A stretch of 64,000 nucleotides of DNA, from positions 163,540 through 227,539 of the forward strand of contig NZ_LAHA01000002.1 of assembly GCF_002608075.1 (NCBI RefSeq), written 5' to 3'. Positions 34,737 to 44,541 of this stretch are shown here, in pieces (the stretch's first letter is position 1; each line of letters begins with the position of its first letter). Source of the DNA: Nostoc linckia z4. Its GTDB lineage: Bacteria; Cyanobacteriota; Cyanobacteriia; Cyanobacteriales; Nostocaceae. The position numbers and the translations under genes are program-made. The notes beneath the pieces are model-generated. The model searched no databases, had not been told where the DNA came from, and saw only the letters and a list, made by a program, of their open reading frames with translations.

Positions 34737-36431
34737 ATGAAACATCAGAGTTTTCAGACTGCTTCAGCAAAAAATTTTCGCTTTCTTTCTCGCAATTATT
34801 TGAGACACACTGTACGCATCACAGCCGGACTAACGGCTTTGTTAGTAGTCTCTGGTGGTTCAATAGTACTATCTGGTGAGGTAAATGCTGGTGCCACTCA
34901 CTCACAAAATATCGCTCCAACTCTCACAGCCCAAGTTCCCACCACTGCAACAGTAATTTACGTTAATCCTACAACTGGTGCAGACACCGCTGGTGCTGGT
35001 ACTACAGCCAACGCACCTTACAAAAGCATAACTTTTGCCCTTAGTCAGGCCCAACCAGGGACAACAATTCAACTTGCACCGGGAAATTATACCCAGGAAA
35101 GTGGAGAAACCTTTCCCATCTTGCTCAAACCAGGGGTGACACTCCAGGGTGATGAAGCTAGCAGAGGTCAGGGAATATTAATTTCAGGTGGAGGTTTTTA
35201 CACCAGTCGCACCTTTGCCAGACAGGATATTACCATCCTTGCCGAGCAAAATACGACCATTACAGGAGTTACTGTTACCAACCCAAATCAACGGGGAACT
35301 GGTATTTGGGTGGAATCTACAAATCCCACCATCAAAAACAGTACCTTTATTAACAGCATCAGAGAGGGCGTTTTTGTCACTGGTACAGGCAACCCCAAAA
35401 TCGAAAGTAACATTTTTGTACAAAATAAAGGCAACGGAGTTTCTGTTGCTAAATCTGCTCAAGGAGAAATTCGCAGTAACTTATTTCAAGATACTGGTTT
35501 TGGTATAGCGATCGGCGGCACTTCTACACCTTTAGTTGTAGAAAACCAAATCATTGAAAACCAAGACGGTCTTTTTATCTCAGAGTCAGCTAAACCCGTA
35601 TTACGTAAGAATGTCATTCAAAACAATAAGCGGGATGGTGTTGTAGCAACTGTTAGCGCATTACCTGACCTTGGCACCAATGAAAATCCTGGTGGTAATC
35701 TGATTCGTAATAATGTTCGCTATGATGTCAACAATGCTACTAAAACTGGTACAATTCTCGCTGTTGGCAACGATATCGATCAAAAACGAATTGCTGGTTC
35801 AGTAGATTTTGTTGCCGCAGTTGTTGATGTACCTCCTGGAGGAGCTGTCGCCTTTAAAGATGTGCCAGCAAATTATTGGGCAAAAGTCTACATTGAAGCC
35901 TTAGCTTCCCAAAATATTATTGCTGGGTTTCCTGATGGCACCTTTAAACCCAATGAACCCGTAACCCGCGCTCAATTCGCTACTATTATCACTAAAGCTC
36001 TGACACCGCCAACCAAGCGCCCAGCTATTCAATTTAAAGACGTAGCAAGCAATTTTTGGGCTTACGCTGCTATTCAATCTGCTTATCAGAGTCAATTTGT
36101 TTCTGGTTATCCTGATGGTACTTTTAAACCACAGCAACAAATTCCAAGAGTGCAGGCCTTGGTTGCTTTAGCAAATGGTTTGGGCTTAACTGCTAACAAT
36201 CAAAGTGTTATTTCGTTTTATACTGATGCGGCGCAAATTCCTGACTATGCCATCGCCCCTGTTGCTGCTGCAACTGTACGGCAATTAGTAATCAATTACC
36301 CGACTGCTAAACAACTCAATCCTAACCGTCAGGCGACTAGAGCCGAAGTTGCAGCCTTTGTTTACCAAGCACTCGTTAATACTGGACGCGCGCAACCAAT
36401 TCCTTCATCGTATTTGGTAACTGTTCAATAA
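34737..36431 (+). CDS. DUF1565 and SLH-domain surface protein
   Basis: 564 residues from the ATG at 34737; in-frame ATGs at 34656 and 34665 would lengthen the N-terminus by up to 27 residues. Signal sequence at about 28-50 (TAGLTALLVVSGGSIVLSG). Then a DUF1565 parallel beta-helix domain (VIYVNPTTGADTAGAGTT, NAPYKSITFALSQAQPGTTIQLAPGNY, repeated N-(P/T)-x-I-x-x-N rungs) and three SLH motifs near the end (FKDVPANYWAKVYIEAL..GFPDGTFKP; FKDVASNFWAYAAIQSA..GYPDGTFKP; a weaker third). SLH motifs tether proteins to peptidoglycan-linked polymer in the envelope. The beta-helix may bind or modify polysaccharide. A hairpin at 36474-36510 ends the gene. Confidence 0.88.
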   Translation: MKHQSFQTASAKNFRFLSRNYLRHTVRITAGLTALLVVSGGSIVLSGEVNAGATHSQNIAPTLTAQVPTTATVIYVNPTTGADTAGAGTTANAPYKSITFALSQAQPGTTIQLAPGNYTQESGETFPILLKPGVTLQGDEASRGQGILISGGGFYTSRTFARQDITILAEQNTTITGVTVTNPNQRGTGIWVESTNPTIKNSTFINSIREGVFVTGTGNPKIESNIFVQNKGNGVSVAKSAQGEIRSNLFQDTGFGIAIGGTSTPLVVENQIIENQDGLFISESAKPVLRKNVIQNNKRDGVVATVSALPDLGTNENPGGNLIRNNVRYDVNNATKTGTILAVGNDIDQKRIAGSVDFVAAVVDVPPGGAVAFKDVPANYWAKVYIEALASQNIIAGFPDGTFKPNEPVTRAQFATIITKALTPPTKRPAIQFKDVASNFWAYAAIQSAYQSQFVSGYPDGTFKPQQQIPRVQALVALANGLGLTANNQSVISFYTDAAQIPDYAIAPVAAATVRQLVINYPTAKQLNPNRQATRAEVAAFVYQALVNTGRAQPIPSSYLVTVQ

Positions 36432-36473
36432 AATGTGCTGAAGCTTTGAGTATGTACCAATAGATTAATTGCA

Positions 36474-36510
36474 ATGGCCAGACTAATAAATTATTGGTCT
36501 GGCCCTTGCA
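36474..36510 (+). terminator. Hairpin after the SLH gene
   Basis: TGGCCAGACTAATA pairs with TATTGGTCTGGCC around a short AT loop. It is placed 43 bases after the stop codon. Further on (36555-36645) GGGGTC/GACCCC segments repeat in alternating orientation; no gene is present up to 36790. Confidence 0.6.
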
Positions 36511-36790
36511 ACATTGTAAATTTTATTAAATTTAAGATGCGATTTATAAAATTTGGGGTCTTCAAATATAAAAATTGACCCCATCTCAACCTGATTGAGT
36601 TTATAATCAGGGTCTTTATATATGCTGACCCCGTTTTAACGACTTTCAGTCTCTCAGAAATTTTTACTTTTTGAGCTTTTCTAATAATTTCTTTATTTTT
36701 TCTTTCCTGATATGTTAATTCTTATCAAAACATTGAAGAATATCAACATATGTAAAAATACAAATAAAAAAATTAACAATTTAAATTGAT

Positions 36791-37084
36791 TCAGGAGTTA
36801 TTATTTTTACCAGATTTACGGTTTTGTTGTCGGCGTTGTTCCCAACGCCAAAGAAAAACCATCAAGGTAACGATTCCTATTTGCAGAGCTAAGTTAGGCA
36901 AAGCGCTGTCAATATCGCGTCCAGCAAGGACTCGGAAAAAAAAGATGAACGCCCCAATTAAACCAGAAGCACCAAAAGCAATATAAAGAAATTGTCGCAA
37001 CCCTCGATAAGGAGTTGCTATTTCTGCTTTCAGACGTGTGTATTGTTCGGGATTGAGGCGATTTTTGGGATTTGGATTTACCAT
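36791..37084 (-). CDS. DUF3493 (LPA1/Rep27-like) membrane protein
   Basis: 97 residues: a soluble start (NPKNRLNPEQYTRLKAEIATPYRGLRQFLYIAFGASG), two membrane helices at about 38-54 and 64-80, and a basic Asn/Lys-rich end. The text LKAEIATPYRGLRQF is the DUF3493 signature, shared with the plant protein LPA1/REP27, which assists photosystem II assembly. In cyanobacteria the role is inferred. It is divergent from the tRNA-Thr gene 33 bases away. Confidence 0.8.
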   Translation of the reverse strand: MVNPNPKNRLNPEQYTRLKAEIATPYRGLRQFLYIAFGASGLIGAFIFFFRVLAGRDIDSALPNLALQIGIVTLMVFLWRWEQRRQQNRKSGKNNNS

Positions 37085-37117
37085 CAGTGAATCATGCTAT
37101 ACTATTCGATTGTGTAC

Positions 37118-37189
37118 GCCGATGTGGCTCAGTGGTAGAGCAGCTGATTCGTAATCAGCAGGCCACGGGTTCAAATCCCGTCATCGGCT
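37118..37189 (+). tRNA. tRNA-Thr (anticodon CGT)
   Basis: A 72-base cloverleaf: acceptor stem GCCGATG / CATCGGC with discriminator T, D arm GCTCAGTGGTAGAGC, anticodon stem GCTGA / TCAGC with loop TTCGTAA (anticodon CGT, reading ACG), and T arm CGGGTTCAAATCCCG. The 3' CCA is not encoded. The T-rich flank TTTT follows directly. Confidence 0.95.
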
Positions 37190-37200
37190 TTTATCGAGTA

Positions 37201-38244
37201 TTACTTGAATTCAGTTTGGCAGAAGGCTTTTAATAAATCAATACAATGAGCGATCGCTCCTAAATGAGCAATTTCATAACCGTGAGTATTTTGAGTAGGA
37301 AACGCTAAACAAGCAGCACGTCCAACATGTCCAAATTTCATGGCAATTGACGCATCACTGCCAAATCCACTCAGAGTTGTAAACTGAATTGGTACATCCA
37401 ACTGCTTAGCGCATTGGCGTATTTGTGCATTTAATCCCTCATCATATATTCCATAAGCGTCTTGGGATAAAAGTACAGGAATTTCCCCATCTTTAACAGG
37501 ATATTCCTCAGATAATGGACAAATTTCTAAAGCAATCAAGGCATCTAAAGGCTGATTTTGAGTAAAAAATAATGCCCCAATTGCCCCGACTTCTTCTTTT
37601 GCTGAAGCCACCAGATAAACATCGACAGCTGGCTGTTTTAGGCCTTCAGCTAAAGCTAGCAAAATCGCAACAGAGGCTTTGTTATCTAAAGTGTAACTGG
37701 CAATGTGATCCTTTAATCTAATTGGCAATTTGCGATGTTTGCCAATTACCATTCTCGTTCCAGGTCGAATTCCAGCGGCTTCTAGTTCGGCGGTAGTGCG
37801 TTTGGTTTCAATCCAGGCATTTTCCCACTTGACGCTAGTATCTTCCTGCTGGACTTTTTGCGGAGATTCGTGGGAAACGTGCCGAGAACCAAAGCTGAGA
37901 ATTCCGCTGATGGTTTCATTGTCTCCCAGTAAATCTACCACGCCTTCGCCGTAAATCCACGGAAAAGAACCGCCGAGTTTGCGGACTTCAACACGACCTT
38001 CATCACCGAGAGTTTTGACTATTGCCCCAATTTCATCCTTATGGGCTGTAATAGCAATGGCTCGGTCTGGACTTTGTCCAGGGATTTTTGCAATAATGTT
38101 GTCGGCGCGATCGCACCAAACTTCTACACCAAGTGCTGTAAATCGTTGGATTAACAACTGATTAATTTCGGCTTCTGCACCACTAGGAGAATGATGCATC
38201 ACCAACTCTGCAATAATTTGAAATAAGCGATCGTAATCCCACAT
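37201..38244 (-). CDS. M42 family metallopeptidase (glutamyl/leucyl aminopeptidase-like)
   Basis: 347 residues from the ATG at 38244. Zinc-binding M42 features are visible: TAHKDEIGA (His and Asp ligands), DHIASYTLDNKASVAILLALAEGL (bridging Asp), ASAKEEVGAIGA (catalytic and ligand Glu), LEICPLSEEYPV (Asp/Glu ligand) and FPTQNTHGYEIAHLGAI (His ligand). M42 enzymes form dodecameric tetrahedral aminopeptidases in the cytosol that clear peptides. The start overlaps the stop of the truncated SGNH gene by one base (TGATG), so it is probably coupled to it or to its leftover promoter. It converges on the tRNA gene. Confidence 0.9.
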   Translation of the reverse strand: MWDYDRLFQIIAELVMHHSPSGAEAEINQLLIQRFTALGVEVWCDRADNIIAKIPGQSPDRAIAITAHKDEIGAIVKTLGDEGRVEVRKLGGSFPWIYGEGVVDLLGDNETISGILSFGSRHVSHESPQKVQQEDTSVKWENAWIETKRTTAELEAAGIRPGTRMVIGKHRKLPIRLKDHIASYTLDNKASVAILLALAEGLKQPAVDVYLVASAKEEVGAIGALFFTQNQPLDALIALEICPLSEEYPVKDGEIPVLLSQDAYGIYDEGLNAQIRQCAKQLDVPIQFTTLSGFGSDASIAMKFGHVGRAACLAFPTQNTHGYEIAHLGAIAHCIDLLKAFCQTEFK

Positions 38245-38570
38245 CAATAATACTTCTTGTCAACTGTATGAGACGATTGTGCGCTAGAAACCAGATCCGC
38301 AGTCGTAAGTGCCGACCTTTTTTGCTGGCGCTTGAGTACTCCTACTGCACCGAAAGTACCAACTGCCAACAATGTCCCCACCTGTGTCGGAGGTTTCGGA
38401 ACAGACTTAGCCTCAATCGCCGCCAGTGCAGTGTCCGCTATAATCTGATGAGCAACGGTGGTTGGGTGGTAATCGTCCCAGATGAGAAACTTGTTGTGGA
38501 TGGGGTTACGTATATCTAGCTTTATGACAATCAATTTTAGCTGCTGGCCGGTGTCTTGGATCTGTTGCAT
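38244..38570 (-). pseudogene. N-terminally truncated SGNH/GDSL hydrolase with PEP-CTERM-like tail
   Basis: The frame from an ATG at 38570 (TTG at 38579) gives about 108 residues holding only the last part of a GDSL-type lipase/esterase: NKFLIWDDYHPTTVAHQIIADTAL with the block V D-x-x-H pair, followed by a sorting-like tail (VPKPPTQVGTLLAVGTFGAVGVLKRQQK), a variant of VPEP-type PEP-CTERM. Blocks I-III, including the catalytic Ser of GDS, are missing and there is no signal peptide. The simplest reading is a gene that lost its 5' two thirds. The stop codon shares one base with the M42 start. Confidence 0.75.
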
Positions 38571-38633
38571 GAAAAACAAAAATATTTTTCCTACCGACTT
38601 CTACCAAAGTATTTCACACCAAACCTAACAACT

Positions 38634-40037
38634 TTAACTTTGCTTTAATTTCAATGCATCAGCCGCCGAGACACCCTCACCCTGAGTTCCGAAGTACCAC
38701 AAAGCTGTAGCAGCCTCAGCACGAGTTACTGGTTTTTTGGGTTGAAACAAAGTCGTATAGCCAAACACCCGCCGAATATTCGATTGTTCTCCATTTTGGA
38801 AATCAGCCAACACTGCTCTTAAAGCCTTAGAATCAATTCGGGCTACGTCTTGAAAACCCCAGGTTTGTTTGACAGCATCCAAGGTAGCAGAGGGTAAGCC
38901 TTGGCGAGTATCTAGGGGTAATTTCCACAGCAGTAACACCTCCCGTGTTAAGGGAGCATCAGGACGAAACAAAACAGCAACAGAATCTCCAGATAAAGGA
39001 CTGGGAATTAACCCAGCCTCAGCTAGTCCCTGAATTGCTGGAAAATCAGGGTCTTTTGAGGATACATCACTAAAAGTTGGTTGAGTACTTTCTGGTGCCA
39101 AGCGAATTTGTTTAGCTGGATTGTTGGCATACATAGCATTATTAGCAGCAATTAGCCAACGAGCGTATTCGCGACGTGTAACAATTTTACCGGGTTCAAA
39201 TTGGTTAGTTGTGGTAACAGAATTACTCTTAGTTGTCTTTGGTTCTAGGGACAAAACACCCAAAGCAGCTAAATCTTCAATGTGTTGTCGCCATTCTTGT
39301 GGTGCTTTATTGAGATCGTTGAATGTCTGTGGTTGGCGTGTGGCTGCGGGAGTTGTTTGGTTATTAGTGGTGGTTGATGGCTGTGATGCCGAGTTTGCTG
39401 GTTGTACAGGGCCGATAAACTGCGGATCTCCGGCTTGAGGAACGTTGTTGTTACTAGAAGTGTTGTTAGGATTTGCACTAGGAGTAGGTTGCGCTGTGGC
39501 AGTACTACTATTTGGTAGGTACTCAATCAATAATTCAGTGGCTGTTTGGGGTTGATTAGGTGTAGCGTTGGTAACTGATTGAGGCTGAATCGAAACTTTC
39601 AGTAGGGAATTATCACGGCGTGCTTCAAATACACCTACTCCATCATCTGTTGGCTGTTGCGAAATTTGCCAGTTATTTGTTTGTAACTGGCTGCGATAAA
39701 AACTAGCAATCAAGTTGCTAGGATCGGAACTCAACCAACGAGTTGAGACTTTGTTTTCTGAATCGTTAGCAGGTGTTACTTCCTGTAGTTTGGCATTGGA
39801 GTATAGTGGAATGTCTTTAGGGAAATCAGCTGGTAACTGGAGTGTTGAGTCCTTTGGCTGTGCTTGTGATTGGTTTGTCTGAGATTCTCCAAAGACAACC
39901 GGATTATTTTGCAGTTTAGGATCTGCTGCCAAAGACTCCTCCAGATTTTTGGCCACTGGAGTATTAGCACAGGCTGTTAACGAAGTTAATAAAACAGCCA
40001 AACTCAGAAATACAGCTGGACGTTTAGCAGGAAGCAC
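38634..40037 (-). CDS. SLH-domain lipoprotein
   Basis: 467 residues from a GTG at 40037. The N-terminus is a lipoprotein signal with lipobox L-T-A-C (AVLLTSLTACANTP), so it should be lipidated at Cys23. A middle domain (LPADFPKDIPLYSNAKL, ASFYRSQLQTNNWQIS) is followed by an Asn/Thr/Gln/Pro-rich linker (about 185-260), and two to three SLH-type motifs fill the end (RREYARWLIAANNAM, FSDVSSKDPDFPAIQGLAEAGLIPSPL, QPKKPVTRAEAATALWYF). It is likely anchored in a membrane and bound to the cell wall. It stands alone; a hairpin lies upstream at 40169-40188. Confidence 0.85.
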   Translation of the reverse strand: MLPAKRPAVFLSLAVLLTSLTACANTPVAKNLEESLAADPKLQNNPVVFGESQTNQSQAQPKDSTLQLPADFPKDIPLYSNAKLQEVTPANDSENKVSTRWLSSDPSNLIASFYRSQLQTNNWQISQQPTDDGVGVFEARRDNSLLKVSIQPQSVTNATPNQPQTATELLIEYLPNSSTATAQPTPSANPNNTSSNNNVPQAGDPQFIGPVQPANSASQPSTTTNNQTTPAATRQPQTFNDLNKAPQEWRQHIEDLAALGVLSLEPKTTKSNSVTTTNQFEPGKIVTRREYARWLIAANNAMYANNPAKQIRLAPESTQPTFSDVSSKDPDFPAIQGLAEAGLIPSPLSGDSVAVLFRPDAPLTREVLLLWKLPLDTRQGLPSATLDAVKQTWGFQDVARIDSKALRAVLADFQNGEQSNIRRVFGYTTLFQPKKPVTRAEAATALWYFGTQGEGVSAADALKLKQS

Positions 40038-41505
40038 AGGAAATCACAAATTGAGTTTCAGTTCCTACCCTAGCGCAAACTGTTTATGAAATGGCTACTG
40101 GTTATTGGAGAGAAATTTTCCCAGTTTCTCGCGCAGCGCTATTTAATGATGTCTCAGAAAATTAGTAAACGGTAGCAGAAGCTACCGTGTTGTCTTCGTT
40201 TTACAGCCATTAGGTTTTGATAATTCCCATGCTTATTTATAGATTTCCCTAAAATTCAGCGAAAGTAACATTTTTGAGAAAAAACATAAATAAACCCATA
40301 ATTGACACTTAACAGCCGACACCATGAATCCTCTTGGCAACTGAACAATCTAGCAAACACAACCTTGAGGCTACGCCTAAATGCATTGATTTGGTGCGAT
40401 CGCCAAGCAACTGAAGTGATAGACTATGAATAAAGCCCCCCTTAGCCTCATCAAAAGAGGGGAACCAATGAAATTGGCTAACGTTGGCTTAAATATGGAT
40501 ATCTGAAGATTATTCATCTGACGATGGTAAGCTGGATAATGAAATGTCCGAAGAATGCCAGTGTTGAGTAATTCCAGGAACTTAGCGTAAGTTTTTAGTT
40601 CTTGAGGTTAGGGCTTATGTAAAGCAGTTAACTGGTTTTGAATTTTTGATGGCAACACATTGCGAAACTACCACGCTACTGAGGATTTTGGATTTATTTC
40701 ACTGACTAAAAGTCAGGTATGTAGCTTGCCAAAAAGCAGCATTGCCCAAAAATCTAAAATTCCTAGTCAAATGTCGCAGTGGTTTACGTCATATCTATCA
40801 ATGATTCCTGACCAAGATTACTACCTGTTCTCTAGTCAGATTTTATTGGTAGCGCTACATAGTCGGCACACCGCACTATGAAACAAACACTATCTGCTCT
40901 ACCACTCCCGATGTTTCTTAAAACCCTCAAAAGTAGTGAGTGCTTCTTCTTCAAAGTGCGATCGCTGGTATCTTATCCATAGCGTTAGGTCGCGGTGAGG
41001 AGTCGCCAACTAATTAAAAATCTGCTTGGGGAGAAATGCCTCTCTCTAACTGGGTATTAGGGATTGGGAAAATGTTTTTACGGGATTTACACACTTTGTC
41101 TAGATAGTTAACACATACCTAATAGATTCAGATACAATTAGCATCTACGTTTGGTTCAGTGTTTCCTTGTTCAAAGTGACTCATCATATTCACATAATGC
41201 TGTACTAGCCAATTTGACATAGTATTAAACTTTTTACGTGCTGACTCTGCCAAAAATTTTGATTTAGGGCAAATTGAGGCTTATATTCAAGTAACTTGAG
41301 TGTTTCTTGGAAATAAAGTCACCTTGGAGAAAGCAAAAGGCTCAAAAAGCTGTATCTTATGTCAAAAATGCAGATCTGATATGAGTATGAAAAATCTAAA
41401 ATAGATATTAAATTGAAGAAAAACGAACGACCATCGACAACCATTAGTCCATTTTACTTTTTGTAAAGCGTCGCCAGGTTGTTACCAGTGCTGAAACACG
41501 ATTAC
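40038..41505. other. 1.47-kb stretch without a convincing gene
   Basis: This is the longest gene-free stretch in the window. Visible structures: the perfect hairpin ACGGTAGC-AGAA-GCTACCGT at 40169-40188; HIP1 octamers at about 40398 and 40960; and a small open frame at 40660-40881 with a TTG start and no ribosome-binding site, which I do not accept. The sasA promoter must lie near the right end. No known RNA gene (rnpB, tmRNA, 4.5S, 6S) could be recognised by its core motifs. The stretch may hold unrecognised RNA genes. Confidence 0.5.
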
Positions 41506-42693
41506 ATGCAAGTTTCCCAGGATCAGCCTATTCATTCTGAGGCCCCACTCCAGCTGCTACTTTTTGTCGATGGACGCCCAAAGTCCCGACAGCAAGTGCA
41601 GCGAATACGTGCTTACTTAAAAGAGTTGCAGGCTGAGTATAGTTTTGAACTGCAAATAATCGATGTTGGTCAACAACCTTACTTAGCAGAACACTTTAAA
41701 TTGGTAGCAACACCAGCTTTAATCAAAATTCATCCAGAACCACAACAGATTCTAGCTGGGAGCAATATAGTAGCGCAATTGAAAAACTGGTGGTCTCGCT
41801 GGCAAACCGCCGTAGACACCTACTTAAAATTACAGGAAGACTTACAAGAGCGTATAGACGATAATGGTCGGGTGAACTCTGCCAAATCTACAATTCGTTC
41901 CGTTGCGGTTTCTGCTGAACTCATCCGCCTGTCAGACGAAATTTTTCGCTTAAAACAGGAAAAAGAAAACCTTCAGGAACAGTTACAGTTTAAAGACCGA
42001 GTGATTGCTATGTTGGCACATGACCTCCGCAATCCCCTAACTGCTGCTGCCATCGCCATAGAAACTCTTCAATCTAACTACAATGTAGAAACAGGGGAAT
42101 TTCAGCGCCTCAAACCGTCGATGACGGCACATTTATTAAAACAAGCCCGCGGTCAAACTAAAATTATCGACCGGATGATTGCCGATCTTTTGCAAGTAGG
42201 TCGTGGTAAAGACACAGAAATACCAATACTACCACAAAAGGTAGAGCTAGGTAAACTTTGTTTCGATGTATTAGAAGAATTGCGCGATCGCTACACTGCC
42301 AAATCCCAAGAGGTAGAAACAGATATTCCCAAAGACTTGCCATGCGTATATGCTGACCCAGAACGCATCCGACAAGTGTTAGTAAATCTCTTGGATAACG
42401 CCATCAAATATACACCCAAAGGCGGGAAGATTAGCATTGCTGGATTACACCGCACCACCCAAAAAGTTCAGTTCAGTATTGGCGATACTGGGCCTGGTAT
42501 TCCTGTAGAAAATCGCGATCGCATCTTTGAAAACCACTTCCGCCTGCAACGGGATGAAGGTACAGAAGGTTACGGCATCGGCCTTTGTTTATGCCAACGC
42601 ATCATCCGAGCGCATTACGGTCAAATTTGGGTAGACTCTGCCCCCAATAGCGGGGCATGGTTCCACTTCACACTACCGGTTTATCCTTCTTGA
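41506..42693 (+). CDS. sasA: Clock-output sensor histidine kinase SasA
   Basis: 395 residues from the ATG at 41506; in-frame TTG 41479 and GTG 41488 would add a few residues. The N-terminal KaiB-like thioredoxin-fold sensor ([54 protein letters not shown]) identifies SasA, which binds KaiC and passes timing to the regulator RpaA. The kinase core has the H-box [22 protein letters not shown] box [15 protein letters not shown]1 GDTGPGIP and G2 GYGIGLCLC. No kai genes or rpaA are nearby. It converges on the diguanylate cyclase gene across CCCAATG repeats. It lacks a membrane segment, as expected for cytosolic SasA. Confidence 0.95.
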   Translation: MQVSQDQPIHSEAPLQLLLFVDGRPKSRQQVQRIRAYLKELQAEYSFELQIIDVGQQPYLAEHFKLVATPALIKIHPEPQQILAGSNIVAQLKNWWSRWQTAVDTYLKLQEDLQERIDDNGRVNSAKSTIRSVAVSAELIRLSDEIFRLKQEKENLQEQLQFKDRVIAMLAHDLRNPLTAAAIAIETLQSNYNVETGEFQRLKPSMTAHLLKQARGQTKIIDRMIADLLQVGRGKDTEIPILPQKVELGKLCFDVLEELRDRYTAKSQEVETDIPKDLPCVYADPERIRQVLVNLLDNAIKYTPKGGKISIAGLHRTTQKVQFSIGDTGPGIPVENRDRIFENHFRLQRDEGTEGYGIGLCLCQRIIRAHYGQIWVDSAPNSGAWFHFTLPVYPS

Positions 42694-42836
42694 TCCTTAG
42701 CCAAACAAAGCATTGGGGATTAAATATGTTGACAGTTGACAGTTGACAGTTGACTGCTGACAGAGGAGTTATTATTCTCCCCTGCTTTTGTGCCCCATCT
42801 CCCTCCAGAACCCTCATCCGTTCATCTCTACTCGTA

Positions 42837-42885
42837 CCCAATGCCCAATGCCCAATGCCCAATGCCCAATGCCCAATGCCCAATG
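42837..42885. repeat. Seven tandem CCCAATG heptamers
   Basis: Seven perfect 7-bp units lie between the convergent sasA and diguanylate cyclase genes. Upstream of them at about 42728-42765 stands another heptamer type (TGACAGT). Such perfect short arrays often differ in copy number between strains. Confidence 0.9.
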
Positions 42886-42886
42886 A

Positions 42887-43915
42887 CTAATGACTACTTG
42901 ATACAAAGCGATCGCGTCCTTTAGCTTTGGCTTGGTAAAGTGCTTTATCTGCCCGCACGATCAAATCCAAAGGTGACGATTCCCAGGTGGGGACAACAGT
43001 TGCTACGCCCATACTTAGGGTGACATGCTGACTCACCGCAGAACCGTCATGAACAATTTGCAAATCTCTGACTGCTGCTTGCATTCCTGCGGCCACATGA
43101 ATTGCACCAGAGGCATGTGTATATGGCATAATCACAGCAAATTCTTCACCACCATAACGGGCTACTAAATCTTGATGTTTTTGTGCTTTTTGGCTTAAAA
43201 CAGTACCCACCTTTTGTAAACAGACATCGCCAGCAGGATGACCATATTTATCGTTGTAAAATTTAAAATAGTCAATATCACATAAAATAAGAGACAAGGG
43301 GGATTCCTCTTGTGCTAAGTTAATCCACTGAGTATTAAGATAATCGTCAAAACGACGACGATTCGGTAACCCAGTTAAGCCATCAACATTGGCGAGGTGC
43401 TGCAAAGCTTGGTTTGCTGCTTCTAGTTGTTTGTATACTTGTGCTTGCTGTAGTAGTCGGCGTAGTCGTTGGCGCAATACAGGCCAGTGAATTGGCTTGG
43501 TAACATAATCAGTTGCTCCCGCCTCAAAAGCACGGTCTACAGATTCTTCATCGTCTAAGCATGTGATCATCAAGATGGGAGTCCGCTCCCATATCTTGGA
43601 AATTACAGTATTACCAAGCACAGAATCAGTATCGAAAGTTGCCAGTGCTGAAATCAGATTATTTCTAGCAATCTGAAGCAATTGTTTACAGCAAGTAAAA
43701 CCATCCATCACAGGCATTACAGCATCCAGCAAAACTATATCCGGTTTGATAGTCTCGTAAGCATCTAAACATTGCTTACCATCATTGACCTCCACCACTC
43801 GGTAACCTTCTTGCTCCATAGCTTTACGCAATAACACTCGAATGGTCTTGTCGTCATCAGCCACTAGAATGAGTGGTGGTTGCTTAGAAAGAGAAAATGG
43901 GCTTATGCCTGACAT
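42887..43915 (-). CDS. Response regulator with GGDEF domain (diguanylate cyclase)
   Basis: 342 residues: a receiver domain (LILVADDDKTIRVLLRKAMEQ, phospho-Asp in IVLLDAVMPVMDG, YVTKPIHWP) with an insertion of about 25 residues after the third helix (IARNNLISALATFDTDSVLGN), a coiled linker (LEAANQALQHLANVD) and a GGDEF domain (GLTGLPNRRRFDDYL, CDIDYFKFYNDKYGHPAGD, YGGEEF). The active-site GGEEF is intact. The inhibitory RxxD site that normally stands just before it reads KHQD, so product inhibition is probably lost. It makes cyclic-di-GMP on phosphorylation; the cognate kinase is unknown. It converges on sasA. Confidence 0.92.
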   Translation of the reverse strand: MSGISPFSLSKQPPLILVADDDKTIRVLLRKAMEQEGYRVVEVNDGKQCLDAYETIKPDIVLLDAVMPVMDGFTCCKQLLQIARNNLISALATFDTDSVLGNTVISKIWERTPILMITCLDDEESVDRAFEAGATDYVTKPIHWPVLRQRLRRLLQQAQVYKQLEAANQALQHLANVDGLTGLPNRRRFDDYLNTQWINLAQEESPLSLILCDIDYFKFYNDKYGHPAGDVCLQKVGTVLSQKAQKHQDLVARYGGEEFAVIMPYTHASGAIHVAAGMQAAVRDLQIVHDGSAVSQHVTLSMGVATVVPTWESSPLDLIVRADKALYQAKAKGRDRFVSSSH

Positions 43916-44541
43916 GAGTTACATTCTACTTGCGAGACTATCCTGAAAAAGGCTGAGTAATCAGATCGCATAGGAGCGATCGCTATTTCCATCAATGCCA
44001 GCATATGTGGCAAGGGTGCCTTTGTCCTGACAATCAACTGTTTTTTGAGAATAGACTGCTCAATATTATTGAGCCAAGCAAGCGGTAGATAACTAATTTG
44101 CATATACAGTCTATAATTGGAACTCAAAGGCAATAGCCACTTTTTTATTGCCTTATGATTATGGGAGGAAATGTTACTGTTATATTTCCCCATTATTAAT
44201 GTCAAATTACAATTCTCAACAGAATTGTAAATTCACATCTAATTCACAGCTTAATTATTGAATTTTGTGATTCTTTTAAAAAGTTATCTTAAATAGGTCA
44301 AACTAATTAGTAAACAGTACTGAGTGTATGGCTAAGACTAAATACTAATGTCACTTAATTTAAATTAAAAATTGAATTTATTATCTAATAATAATTGTAG
44401 TGATTTAGTATAATTACATAAATTTGATATTTTCATTTTTGAAAAGTTTATTATTTGATTAATCATCCTAAAAAACATCAGTAAAAATTCTTATATTTTC
44501 TAAAAAACTCAAAAATCACATACATTCACTAAATCTAAAAA
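43916..44541. other. AT-rich intergenic region
   Basis: 626 bases between divergent genes. A weak minus-strand open frame (43903-44193) overlaps the cyclase start by 13 bases; its text does not match a family and I do not accept it. AGGAGCGATCGC (HIP1) is at 43973-43984. From 44210 to 44530 the sequence is strongly AT-rich, with no motif that I can name. Promoters for the cyclase and crr7 genes must lie here. Confidence 0.45.

Noticed and set aside
40660..40881. 73-codon frame in the gap before sasA
   Set aside because: TTG start, no ribosome-binding site and composition unlike the neighbouring genes.
43903..44193. Minus-strand frame upstream of the diguanylate cyclase gene
   Set aside because: It overlaps the cyclase start by 13 bases, shows no recognisable family text and has no good ribosome-binding site; possible but unsupported.
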